This document shows positions 1-8,456 of a stretch of DNA of 64,000 bases, in pieces (the first letter of the stretch is position 1; each line of letters begins with the position of its first letter). The position numbers were made by a program, and so were the translations under genes. The stretch spans positions 62,001 to 126,000 of the forward strand of contig JAEULA010000089.1 of the NCBI GenBank assembly GCA_016793165.1, written 5' to 3'. The stretch comes from Alphaproteobacteria bacterium. Lineage in GTDB: Bacteria; Pseudomonadota; Alphaproteobacteria; CACIAM-22H2. The notes under the pieces are model-generated. The model was given only the letters and a program-made list of their open reading frames with translations, did no database searches and had not been told where the DNA came from.

Positions 1-2
1 TG

Positions 3-968
3 ACCGGCGGCGCCGGCTTCCTCGGATCCCATCTCTGCGAGCGGCTCCTCGAGCAGGGGAACGAGGTGCTGTGCGTCGACAACTACTTCACCGGCCGGCG
101 CCAGAACGTCGCGCACCTGCTCGACCATCCCCTGTTCGAGCTGATGCGCCACGACGTGACGTTCCCGCTCTACGTCGAGGTCGACGAGATCTACAACCTC
201 GCCTGCCCGGCATCGCCGATCCACTACCAGTTCGATCCCGTGCAGACGACGAAGACGTCGGTGCACGGCGCGATCAACATGCTGGGCCTCGCCAAGCGCG
301 TGCGCGCCAAGATCTTCCAGGCGTCCACCTCGGAGGTCTACGGCGATCCGGAGATCCATCCGCAGCCCGAGAGCTATCGCGGCAACGTCAACCCGATCGG
401 GCCGCGCGCCTGCTACGACGAGGGCAAGCGCTGCGCGGAGACGCTGTTCTTCGACTATCACCGCCAGCACAAGCTGCGCATCAAGGTGGCGCGGATCTTC
501 AACACCTACGGCCCGCGGATGCATCCCAACGACGGCCGAGTCGTCTCGAACTTCATCGTCCAGGCGCTGCAGAACCAGCCGATCACGATCTACGGCGACG
601 GCCAGCAGACGCGGTCGTTCTGCTATCGCGACGACCTGATCGAGGGGTTCATCCGGCTGATGGCGACGTCCGACGACATCACCGGCCCGATGAACCTCGG
701 AAATCCCGGCGAGTTCACGATCCGCGAGCTGGCCGAGATGGTGATCAAGCTGACGGGCTCGCGCTCCAAGCTGGTGCGCAAGCCGCTGCCGGCCGACGAC
801 CCGATGCAGCGCAAGCCCGACATCGCCTTCGCGAAGAGGACGCTGGGCTGGCAGCCGAAGGTGCAGCTCGAGGAAGGCCTGAAGAAGACGATCGCCTATT
901 TCGAGCAGCTCCTGCGCGACGACATCAAGGCCGCCGCGAAGGCCGCCCGCCCGCGCCGCCGGGCGTGA
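3..968 (+). CDS. uxs: UDP-glucuronate decarboxylase (UDP-xylose synthase), 5' end outside window
   Basis: Extended SDR enzyme converting UDP-glucuronate to UDP-xylose with tightly bound NAD, a cytoplasmic step supplying pentose for surface polysaccharide. The reading frame is open from base 3 and begins inside the nucleotide-binding motif TGGAGFLG, so only the first few residues and the start are missing. STSEVYGDP and the active-site YDEGK lie in the segment GNVNPIGPRACYDEGKR, which is characteristic of UXS rather than of GalE or RmlB. The tail is basic (RPRRRA). It is followed by a convergent glycosyltransferase, so it closes an operon that enters from the left. A xylose-containing glycan is an inference from context. 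Confidence 0.88.
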   Translation, partial: TGGAGFLGSHLCERLLEQGNEVLCVDNYFTGRRQNVAHLLDHPLFELMRHDVTFPLYVEVDEIYNLACPASPIHYQFDPVQTTKTSVHGAINMLGLAKRVRAKIFQASTSEVYGDPEIHPQPESYRGNVNPIGPRACYDEGKRCAETLFFDYHRQHKLRIKVARIFNTYGPRMHPNDGRVVSNFIVQALQNQPITIYGDGQQTRSFCYRDDLIEGFIRLMATSDDITGPMNLGNPGEFTIRELAEMVIKLTGSRSKLVRKPLPADDPMQRKPDIAFAKRTLGWQPKVQLEEGLKKTIAYFEQLLRDDIKAAAKAARPRRRA

Positions 969-974
969 TCCGGC

Positions 975-994
975 CGGGGCGCCGCGTCGCCCCG
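975..994. terminator. GC hairpin between convergent genes
   Basis: Seven-base-pair stem (GGGGCG against CGCCCC plus one outer C-G pair) with a six-base loop, in the 43-bp gap between the convergent UXS and GT4 genes. There is no T tract, so intrinsic termination is only a guess; the position suits a shared terminator. Confidence 0.35.
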
Positions 995-1011
995 TCGACG
1001 GCCGTGCTGAC

Positions 1012-2274
1012 TCAGCGCGCCGCCAGCCAGGCGTCGAGCTGGGCGGCGATCCGCCGGCGATAGGCCGCCCAGGTGAAATCGAGGGCGCGCGCGCGGGCCG
1101 CCTCGCTCATCCGCGCGCGCAGCTCGGGATCGCGATGCAGGGCCTCGAGGCGCGCGCACAGCGCCTCGACGTCGCGGATCGGGACGACATAGCCCTCGAC
1201 GCCGTCGCGCACGACCGAGCCCGCATTGGGAGTCGTCACGACCGGCAGGCCGCTGGCGAGCGCCTCGTAGGTCACGAAGGCGGAACCCTCGTGCAGCGAG
1301 GGGTAGACGAAGACGTCGGCGTCCTGGAACAGCGCGTGCACCTCGTGGAACGGCACGGCGCTGACGTAGCGGAACAGGTCGGCATAGGGCGCGAAGGCGG
1401 CGTCGGCGCCGATCTTGCGACCCACCAGCACCAGCTCGAGGCCGGGCAGGCCCTTGAGGCGCCTTGCCGCCTCGAGCACGTAGCCGATCCCCTTGCGCTG
1501 GCTGAGGTGGCCGACGAACAGCATGCGGAAGCGGTCGCGCGGCCGCGGCGCGGCGGGTGGCCGGAAGCGCTCGACGTCGACCCCGTAGGGGATCACCGCG
1601 ATCTTCCCCGACGGCACGCCGCGCGCCGTGAGCGTGTCGCGGACGTAGTCGGACGGCACGATCACGGTGTCGGTCCCGGCGAGCTCCGCACGATGGCGTT
1701 CGATGATCCACGCGGGAAGCGTCGCCATCGACTCGGCGAACTGCGGCGCGAGCGCGGCCTCCTGGTGCTCGAGCGCCAGACCGTGCTCGACATGGCCGAT
1801 CACCTGGTTGAGCACGGCGAGCGCGCCGACCTCGCGCGCCGCGCGCGCGGCGTGCAGCGCCGAGCCGTCGTGGCCGATCACCGCGGCCGGCGGCCGGGAC
1901 CGCAGGGCGCGCGCCACGCGGCGGTCCATGATCGCGTTGCGCCAGCCCACGACGGCGGCGAGGCGCCGGCCGCCGATGCCCGCGCGCGCCGCGGCGACGT
2001 AGGCAAGCTCGGCCCACGGCCATGCATGCACGCGCCGCGGATCGACCAGCGCGTTGGTGCGGCGCTTCAGCTCGCGCTCGATGCGCGCGCGCGGACCGTC
2101 GGGAAGCGCGCCCACGAGGCGCGCCAGCGCGCCCGCCGGATCGTAGAAGAAGCCGGTGTCGAACCAGGCGTCGTAGCCCTCGGCCTGCAATCCGCCGACG
2201 AGGTTGTAGGCGAGGTGGTTGGAGCCGGGGTGATGGACGACCACCCGCGTCGCGGCGCGAACGATCTCAGCCAC
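1012..2274 (-). CDS. Glycosyltransferase family 4 (420 aa)
   Basis: Retaining GT-B glycosyltransferase, expected in the cytoplasm or at the inner membrane face, using a nucleotide sugar to extend a lipid-linked glycan. The C-terminal half carries the Glycos_transf_1 signature: FVGHLSQRKG at the start of the domain and the E-x7-E motif in EGSAFVTYEALASGLPVV. The N-terminal half (HHPGSNHLAYNLVGGL) is the acceptor domain and gives no specificity. Its start overlaps the end of the flippase gene by 8 nt, so the two are probably translationally coupled. It is the last gene of the minus-strand polysaccharide block. Donor and acceptor sugars cannot be read from the sequence. Confidence 0.85.
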   Translation of the reverse strand: MAEIVRAATRVVVHHPGSNHLAYNLVGGLQAEGYDAWFDTGFFYDPAGALARLVGALPDGPRARIERELKRRTNALVDPRRVHAWPWAELAYVAAARAGIGGRRLAAVVGWRNAIMDRRVARALRSRPPAAVIGHDGSALHAARAAREVGALAVLNQVIGHVEHGLALEHQEAALAPQFAESMATLPAWIIERHRAELAGTDTVIVPSDYVRDTLTARGVPSGKIAVIPYGVDVERFRPPAAPRPRDRFRMLFVGHLSQRKGIGYVLEAARRLKGLPGLELVLVGRKIGADAAFAPYADLFRYVSAVPFHEVHALFQDADVFVYPSLHEGSAFVTYEALASGLPVVTTPNAGSVVRDGVEGYVVPIRDVEALCARLEALHRDPELRARMSEAARARALDFTWAAYRRRIAAQLDAWLAAR

Positions 2275-3583
2275 GGCCCGTCACGCGCTGCGCGAGGGAC
2301 CTGACGAAGGCGAGATCGGCGACCGTCGGCCGCATCAGCTGCAGGGGGTGGACGTCGAGCTCGCGCGCGAGCCGTTGCCCGAGCACGAGCGCGCTGACCA
2401 CCTGCGCCATCACGAGGCTCGCCGCGGCGCCGTAGAGGCCGTAGCGCGGCACCAGCGCGAACAGCGCCGGCGCGACGAAGGCGAGGCCCCAGAGCTCGGC
2501 GCGCGGGATCGCCAGCGCGCGGTCGAAGGCCTTCAGCGCGACCGAGAACAGGAGCTTGGCCGTGTAGGGCACGAGGCCGAGGAGCATGACGTCGGCGACC
2601 AGGACGGCGGCGGCGAAGGGCCGGCCGAACAGCAGCGGGATGATCCAGGCATTGGCGATCCACAGCACGATGTTGATCGCGACCACCATGGCGAGCGCCA
2701 GGCGCAGGTACTTGCCGAACACCTCCACCTTGCCGCCATGGGTCTCCTGGGCGCTGATCTTCGGGAAGGCGATGTTCGACACGGTCTGCACGAGGATCAG
2801 CGGCCCGTTCGCGACGGTCAGCGCGACCGCATAGAGGCCGAGGTCGCTGGCGGTCATCAGCGCCGCGACCGCGACCTGGTCGAGCTTCTGGCGGAGGCTG
2901 TGGAGGATCTCGCTGGCGTGCGACTTGGCGCCGTAGACGAGCATCGCGCGCGCCTCGCCGCGATCGGGTCGCAGCCCGAACCAGCCGCGCCGCCGCAGCA
3001 GGGCGATGCCGACGAGGGCGGACAGCCCCATCGCCACGAGATTGGCGGCCGCGAACTCCGGCGCCTCCGCCGCGATCGCCGACGCGAGGACGAGGATGCC
3101 GGCCAGGTAGCACGTGGGAACGATGGCGCGGACCAGGTTCCATGTCTTCAGGTCGAGCGCGCCCTGGAACATGTTCGCGGCGAAGAGCGAGGCGAAATAG
3201 ACGACGAAGAAGATCGGCGTGTACCAGTAGGCGGCCTGCCGGACGTCGCCGTGGTTGCTGGCCATCGTCCACGGGATGAGGGCGATGCCGAGCGGCGCGA
3301 GGACGAGGCACAGTCCGAGCGCCAGCCAGGTGATCGTGCCGGCGAGGATGCGCGGGGTGCCTGCGCGAGAGGCGATCCGGTAGAGCAGCGCGTCGGAGAG
3401 CGCGAGGCAGCCGAGCTCGGCGATGAGCCCCGGCCAGAGCATGAGCTCGGCGAGCTCGCCGCGGCCCTCGGGCAGGAGCAGGCGGGCCGCGAGCAGGCCC
3501 GTCGCGATGTTGATGACCTGGATGTAGGCGGTCGTGGCGAAGGCGATCGAGACGTCCTTGAATGCGCGCAGGGGCGAGGCCAT
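2267..3583 (-). CDS. Wzx-like polysaccharide flippase (438 aa)
   Basis: Polytopic membrane protein of the polysaccharide transporter (MATE/Wzx-like) superfamily, expected to flip undecaprenyl-linked repeat units to the periplasm. Nearly the whole length alternates hydrophobic helices with short basic loops, consistent with about 12 transmembrane segments. The N-terminus (KDVSIAFATTAYIQVINIAT, then AARLLLPEGRGELAELM) matches the usual first two helices of the family. Length fits (400-500 aa). It lies 13 nt downstream of a GT4 gene and overlaps the next GT4 gene. No Wzy polymerase is recognisable in the window, so polymerase-dependent assembly is not established. Confidence 0.85.
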   Translation of the reverse strand: MASPLRAFKDVSIAFATTAYIQVINIATGLLAARLLLPEGRGELAELMLWPGLIAELGCLALSDALLYRIASRAGTPRILAGTITWLALGLCLVLAPLGIALIPWTMASNHGDVRQAAYWYTPIFFVVYFASLFAANMFQGALDLKTWNLVRAIVPTCYLAGILVLASAIAAEAPEFAAANLVAMGLSALVGIALLRRRGWFGLRPDRGEARAMLVYGAKSHASEILHSLRQKLDQVAVAALMTASDLGLYAVALTVANGPLILVQTVSNIAFPKISAQETHGGKVEVFGKYLRLALAMVVAINIVLWIANAWIIPLLFGRPFAAAVLVADVMLLGLVPYTAKLLFSVALKAFDRALAIPRAELWGLAFVAPALFALVPRYGLYGAAASLVMAQVVSALVLGQRLARELDVHPLQLMRPTVADLAFVRSLAQRVTGRG

Positions 3584-3596
3584 GGCGCCGCTCCGA

Positions 3597-4826
3597 CTAG
3601 CTCGCCAGCTTGCCGGGGCAGACCGCGTGCAGCGCCGCGCGCAGGCCCGCGATGTCCTCGGCGAAGCTCCAGCGGTCGATGATCTCGAGGCTGCGCCGTC
3701 CCATCGCGGCGAGGCGATCGGCGTCGGCGACGACCTCGCGCAGCGCGCGGGCCATGTCGTCGACGTCGTCGGTGCGGAAGACGGCGCCGTTGTCGCCCGG
3801 CCGCACGAGGTCGGGCGCGCAGCCGACCATGTCGGAGGCGATCACGGCGCGGCCGGCGCACATCACCTCGTTGACGACGAGTCCCCACGCCTCCTGGCCC
3901 GACGGCAGGATGAAGGCGTCGCAGAGGTCGTAGGCCGTCGGCAGCCGCGATTGCGGGACGAAGCCCAGGACCTTCATCGCCCCCGGGGCGAGCTCGGCCG
4001 CGCGCGCCTCGAGCGCGCCGCGCAACGGACCGTCCCCGGCGAAGACGAGGTAGGGGCGGCGCAGCGCCGGTTCGCGATGCACGCGTGCGAAGGCCTCGAG
4101 CAGCTGCAGCGGCCGCTTGCGCTCGATCAGCTTGCCGCAGGACAGGATGATCGGGCGCCCGGGCTCGAGTCCGAGCTCGGCGCGGTGCTCCTCGCGACGC
4201 GCCGCGGCCGCCGCGGCCCCGCGCTTGAAATGCGCGTTGTCGACGGCGTAGGGCACGGTGAAGATCCGGGCCGGGTCGACGCCGTTGAGCTCGTAGTAGC
4301 GGCGGTTGAGCGTGCCGATCGCCAGGAAGGCGTCGACGCCGCGGCGCAGCCCCTCGAAGAAGATGCGCTTGGCGGCGCTCTTGAGCGCGCCGCGCGGCGC
4401 GGAGATCGGCGTCGCCTCGTCGCGCAGCAGCACCTTGATGCCGCGGCGCTTGGCCGCCGCGATCGCCGTCCAGTGGTGCCATCGCGCGTAGCCGTGGATC
4501 CACAGCGCGTCGAAGCCGCGGTCGAGCCGCTCGCCGAGCCCGTGGCTGCGCGGCTGCCAGAAGTCGAGCGGTGGCTCGACGCCCTCCGTCGGCTTCGGCC
4601 CGCGCTGCGGCAGCACCTCGCTGCGATAGCCCTCGAGCAGCGGCACGTCCCAGGTGATCTCCTGGCCGAAGTCATGCGCCTTGAAGCTGCGTGCCGAGAA
4701 GTCGGTCGCGAAGAAAGCCGTGAAGTCGATGTCGGGCTGCGCGGCGACGAGACGGAGCAGCGGCGCCTGGTACTGGATCGGATGGGTGACGAGGTAGGCG
4801 AGGCGGAGCTTCGGCATGGCGCTCAT
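3597..4826 (-). CDS. Glycosyltransferase family 4 (409 aa)
   Basis: GT-B glycosyltransferase. It opens with LRLAYLVTHPIQYQAPLLRL, an N-terminus common in a GT4 subgroup found in exopolysaccharide loci; the second domain has SCGKLIERKRPLQLLEAF and PSGQEAWGLVVNEVMCAGRA, the donor-binding region. The start at 4826 (MSAMPK) gives an ATGA overlap with the preceding GT9 gene; an internal Met three codons later is possible. The open frame extends far upstream but only as a shadow of the GT9 gene. It may act after the GT9 enzyme in the same assembly line, but the order of sugar addition is unknown. Confidence 0.85.
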   Translation of the reverse strand: MSAMPKLRLAYLVTHPIQYQAPLLRLVAAQPDIDFTAFFATDFSARSFKAHDFGQEITWDVPLLEGYRSEVLPQRGPKPTEGVEPPLDFWQPRSHGLGERLDRGFDALWIHGYARWHHWTAIAAAKRRGIKVLLRDEATPISAPRGALKSAAKRIFFEGLRRGVDAFLAIGTLNRRYYELNGVDPARIFTVPYAVDNAHFKRGAAAAAARREEHRAELGLEPGRPIILSCGKLIERKRPLQLLEAFARVHREPALRRPYLVFAGDGPLRGALEARAAELAPGAMKVLGFVPQSRLPTAYDLCDAFILPSGQEAWGLVVNEVMCAGRAVIASDMVGCAPDLVRPGDNGAVFRTDDVDDMARALREVVADADRLAAMGRRSLEIIDRWSFAEDIAGLRAALHAVCPGKLAS

Positions 4827-5920
4827 GCGACCGAGCTGCGCGGCGCGATGTCGATCAGCTCCAGGGCGGCGTCGAGCGCCTCGTCGACACCGATCGACTC
4901 GATGCAGCGCTTCGCGTACTGCGTGCAGATCTCGAGGCCGCAGTCGCGGCACGGGACGCGCCGGTAGAGGACGCGGTTGTTTTCGCCGCGCGGGAACCAG
5001 ATCCCCGGCTTCGCCCGCGCGCTGAAGATCGCGACGATCGGCGTGCCGACGGCGGCGGCGAGATGCATCGGGCCGCTGTCGTGCGTCAGCAGAGCGCGGG
5101 CCCAGGCCATGACCGCCGCGCTCACCCGCGGCGAGACGCGGCCGCAGAGGTCGAGGGTCGGTCCGCGCCAGGAGCCGGCGAGCAGCGCGGCGCGCTCGCG
5201 ATCGCCGGGGCCGCCGATGGTGACGAGGCCGAGCCCGCGATGCACCGCCGAGACGCCGCCGACCAGCGCCTGCCATCGGGCCGCACCCCAGTCCTTGACC
5301 TCGACCTTGGCGCCCGGGGCGACCGCGACGAAGCCCTGGGGCGCCTTGAGCTCGCCGAGCAGTGCGGTTGCCTCGGACAGCTCGGCGGCGGTGAACCGCA
5401 GGTCCCAAAGCGCCGGGTCGTCGATGCGCGCATCGCCGATGTCGCGGATCCGGCGCAGCAGGAAGTCCGCTTCGCCTTCCCATACGTTGCGGGTGCGGTC
5501 GTGCCGATGCGCGCCGTCGGCCCCGAGACCGGGCAGGCCGACGATCTCGGTCACGCCGGCGGCGGCGAAGAAGGCGACGTGGCGCAGCATGCGCATGCGT
5601 GTCGTCTGCTCGGCGAGATAGACGACGAGCTCGGGCGCGTAGTCGTGCACGAGCCGGCGCGCCTCGGCCAGTGCCGCCGGCGAGCGATCGCCCGGATCGA
5701 AATGCATGTAGCCGTCGACGAGCCCGGTGCCGCCGAGCACGGCGTCGAGGTCGGTCTCGCGCGCATTGCGCGAGATGTTCGTCAGCACCTGCCGCTCGGC
5801 CTTCGGGAAGGCGCGCGCGATCAGGTGGAAGGACGGCAGGGCCACCACCGTGTCGCCGAGGCTGCCCAGGCGGAAGATGAGGATCCGCCGAATGGCGTCG
5901 CGCTGCTTGCGCCAGGGCAT
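4823..5920 (-). CDS. Glycosyltransferase family 9 (heptosyltransferase-like, 365 aa)
   Basis: Inverting GT-B enzyme of the ADP-heptose:LPS heptosyltransferase family. RILIFRLGSLGDTVVALP is the family N-terminus, and THDSGPMHLAAAVGTPIVAIF is the C-terminal donor-binding motif. A cluster of cysteines near the C-terminus (VPCRDCGLEICTQYAKRC) resembles the Cys-rich tail seen in many GT9 proteins. The start at 5920 overlaps the asnB stop by one base (TGATG). GT9 members in O-antigen or capsule loci often transfer sugars other than heptose, so a true core heptosyltransferase role is not claimed. Confidence 0.85.
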   Translation of the reverse strand: MPWRKQRDAIRRILIFRLGSLGDTVVALPSFHLIARAFPKAERQVLTNISRNARETDLDAVLGGTGLVDGYMHFDPGDRSPAALAEARRLVHDYAPELVVYLAEQTTRMRMLRHVAFFAAAGVTEIVGLPGLGADGAHRHDRTRNVWEGEADFLLRRIRDIGDARIDDPALWDLRFTAAELSEATALLGELKAPQGFVAVAPGAKVEVKDWGAARWQALVGGVSAVHRGLGLVTIGGPGDRERAALLAGSWRGPTLDLCGRVSPRVSAAVMAWARALLTHDSGPMHLAAAVGTPIVAIFSARAKPGIWFPRGENNRVLYRRVPCRDCGLEICTQYAKRCIESIGVDEALDAALELIDIAPRSSVA

Positions 5921-7704
5921 CAGGGTCCCCCGAAGGCGTCGTGCACGAGCCGTGCCCAGCCGCGCAGTCCGCGCTCGGCCTGCGGCCGATCGCCGGCCAG
6001 CCATTCGCGCACCGGCACGACGAATCCCGTCTTGGGGCGGTTGAGGACGGCGGCGGGCAGCTTTCGCGCCGGCGCGTCCGCCATCGCGCGCTTCGACGGC
6101 GCCGCTTTGGCGGCGAGCAGCGGGGCCAGGCGACGCAGCAGGAACGCGTCGACGAACGGCGTTCGGATCTCGAGCGAGTGCGCCATGCCGGCCCAATCGG
6201 CGTCGCGCAGCAGCTGGTTGCGCATGTACCAGGCGGACTCGAGCAGGCTCACCTGCAGGCGCGGATTGGTCAGCCCGCCCAGCGAGGCCTCGAGCTGGGT
6301 CAGCGTCTCGAGGCGCTCGATGCCCTCACGCGCGACGTCGCGCGGCAGGACGTCGTCGAGCTCCCAGGGCATGAACAGGCTGCGACGCAGCAGATAGGCG
6401 CCGCCGACGGTGGTGCCGTACTCGAGCAGGCCGGCGTATTTCGGCGATGTCACTGCGCCAACCACCGGCGCAGCGACCGCACGCAGGGCGCCGCCCATCG
6501 CGGCCAGTGGCCGCACCGGGGCGAGGGCGTTCACGACCTTCGGCACCTGCCGGAAGCTCGGGTAGCTCGCGAAGAGCTCGTCGCCGCCGAGGCCCGAGAG
6601 CGCCACCTTGAGCCCGGCCTGGCGCGCGGCGCGCGCGACGAAATAGGTGTTCACGCCGTCGATCGACGGCTGGTCCATCGCTGTGAGCAGGTCCTCGCGC
6701 TCGGCGGCGAATTCCGCGCCGCGGACCCAGCGCGTCTCATGCGTCGCGCCGTAGAGCGCGGCGACCTGCGTCGCCAGCGCGGTCTCGTCGTTCTCGGTGC
6801 CCTTGAACTCCTCGAAGCCGAGCGTAAGCGTGCGCAGCGAGGCATCGCCGCTTTCGGCGGCAAGCGCCGCGATAGTCGTGGAGTCGAGGCCCGCAGAAAG
6901 GAAGACGCCGACAGGCACGTCGGCGACGAGGTGGTGGCGCACGGTGTCGGCCAGCGCCTCGCGCAGGTCATTGCCGGCGGCCTCGCGCGGCGCGCGCTCG
7001 CCGTCGCGCAGGGCTGCGGCGAGGTCGAAATAGCGCTGCGCGCGGCGCTCGCCGGCCGCGTCGATCCACAGCGACGATCCCGCCGGCAGCGCGCGGATGC
7101 CGCGATGCAGGGTCCACGGCTCGGGAACGTTGCCCCAGAGGAAGAACCCGGCGTGGCCAGCCGGCTCGGGCGTCGTGTCGACGTGCCCGCCCGCGACCAG
7201 CGCCTTCACCTGCGAGGCGAAGCGCAGGCTGCGCCCGTCGTCGGCGACGTAGAGCGGCTTGATGCCGTAGGGATCGCGGGCCAGGAACAGGCCGCGCTTT
7301 CCCTCGTCCCACAGCGCGAACGCGAACATCCCGCGCAGCCGGGGCAGCATCGCCGGGCCCTCGCGCTCCCAGAGCTGCAGCAGCACCTCCGTGTCCGACT
7401 CGGTGCGGAACACCGCGCCGCGGGCCGCGAGCTCGTCGCGCAGGTCGCGGTAGTTGTAGATCTCGCCGTTGAACACGATGCGCAGCCGGCCGTTGCCGTG
7501 CTCCATCGGCTGGTCGGCGACGGCACGCAGGTCGATGATCGACAGGCGGCGATGGCCCAGGCCGACGCGCCCGTCCGCCGACAGCCACTCGCCGGCGCCG
7601 TCGGGACCGCGCGCGGCCATCCGGTCGCGCGTACGGCGGAGCTCGGAGAGGTCGACCGGCGGAGCCTCGCGTCCGTAGGCGAAGATCCCGTTGAGGCCGC
7701 ACAT
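5920..7704 (-). CDS. asnB: Asparagine synthetase B-type glutamine amidotransferase (594 aa)
   Basis: Two-domain enzyme. The N-terminal class II glutaminase starts MCGLNGIFAY, so Cys2 becomes the nucleophile after Met removal, with RGPDGAGEW (about 32-40) and FNGEIYNYRDL (about 78-88). The C-terminal synthetase domain has the ATP-pyrophosphatase loop SAGLDSTT (about 270-277). Catalytic elements look intact and length is typical. It is embedded between a methyltransferase and a GT9 gene in a glycan operon. Homologues in such loci are thought to amidate sugar carboxylates rather than make free asparagine; with UDP-glucuronate chemistry next door that reading is attractive but unproven. Confidence 0.88.
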   Translation of the reverse strand: MCGLNGIFAYGREAPPVDLSELRRTRDRMAARGPDGAGEWLSADGRVGLGHRRLSIIDLRAVADQPMEHGNGRLRIVFNGEIYNYRDLRDELAARGAVFRTESDTEVLLQLWEREGPAMLPRLRGMFAFALWDEGKRGLFLARDPYGIKPLYVADDGRSLRFASQVKALVAGGHVDTTPEPAGHAGFFLWGNVPEPWTLHRGIRALPAGSSLWIDAAGERRAQRYFDLAAALRDGERAPREAAGNDLREALADTVRHHLVADVPVGVFLSAGLDSTTIAALAAESGDASLRTLTLGFEEFKGTENDETALATQVAALYGATHETRWVRGAEFAAEREDLLTAMDQPSIDGVNTYFVARAARQAGLKVALSGLGGDELFASYPSFRQVPKVVNALAPVRPLAAMGGALRAVAAPVVGAVTSPKYAGLLEYGTTVGGAYLLRRSLFMPWELDDVLPRDVAREGIERLETLTQLEASLGGLTNPRLQVSLLESAWYMRNQLLRDADWAGMAHSLEIRTPFVDAFLLRRLAPLLAAKAAPSKRAMADAPARKLPAAVLNRPKTGFVVPVREWLAGDRPQAERGLRGWARLVHDAFGGP

Positions 7705-7718
7705 GCTGCTGGATCCGG

Positions 7719-8456
7719 CTACTTGGTCAGGATGGCCAGGAAGTTCTGGGTCAGGATGGGCTGTGAGACTGCGCCCGTCTCCGCGCGAAGATAGAAGCGC
7801 AGGCATGCGCGGATCGCCTTCCAGGCGATCGAGCGGGCGAAGCTCTTGGCACCGTGCACCACCGGGGCGTCCTCGTCGCAGTCGACCTGCGAGAAGCCCG
7901 AGGAGAGCGCGAGCTGGGTGATCGATTCCGGCGTGAAAGCGATCTCGTGGGTGAGATCGCCGTAGAGCACCGCGCCGCCGAAGGGCGATGCGCCGTTGGG
8001 CACGTGGATGATCCACCGCCCGCCGGGGCGCAGCGCGCGGACGATCTCGTCGGTGAAGGCGAAGAGCTCCTCGCGGTCGAGATGCTCGATGACGTCGAAG
8101 CTGATCGCCGCGTCGAGGCTCGCGTCGGGCAGCATGCGCGCGAACTCGAACATGTCGCCGTGCTGCACGCCCTCGATGCCGAGGCGCTTGGCAGCCGCGA
8201 CCTGCGACGGGCTGCCGTCGACGCCGCCGATGTTGGTGTAGCCGAGGCCGCGCGCGACATGCACAAGCGCGCCGTGGCCGCAGCCAAGGTCGAGGATGGC
8301 CGCGTCGTGGCGCGCGGGGAAATAGGTCTTCACCAGGCGCTCGAGATACGGCACGCGGGGCGCCAGCCCGGCGATGGTCTGCGGCGCCACTTCCATCGCC
8401 GCCGCCTCGACATAGCGCCCGTAGACGCGTTCACGGTAGCTGCGCGACGGTTTCAT
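7719..8456 (-). CDS. SAM-dependent class I methyltransferase (245 aa)
   Basis: Rossmann-fold methyltransferase. Motif I is AAILDLGCGHGALVHVARGL (about 60-79), followed by the acidic GVDGSPSQVAAAKRLGI; the post-motif SFDVIEHLDREELFAF and LRPGGRWIIHVPNG are typical of the Methyltransf_23 group. The start at 8456 forms an ATGA overlap with the upstream GT4 stop. A closely similar gene of almost identical length lies on the other side of that GT4 (9711-10451), so the pair arose by duplication. Likely substrate is a sugar or lipid-linked glycan of this locus, inferred from context only. Confidence 0.85.
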   Translation of the reverse strand: MKPSRSYRERVYGRYVEAAAMEVAPQTIAGLAPRVPYLERLVKTYFPARHDAAILDLGCGHGALVHVARGLGYTNIGGVDGSPSQVAAAKRLGIEGVQHGDMFEFARMLPDASLDAAISFDVIEHLDREELFAFTDEIVRALRPGGRWIIHVPNGASPFGGAVLYGDLTHEIAFTPESITQLALSSGFSQVDCDEDAPVVHGAKSFARSIAWKAIRACLRFYLRAETGAVSQPILTQNFLAILTK

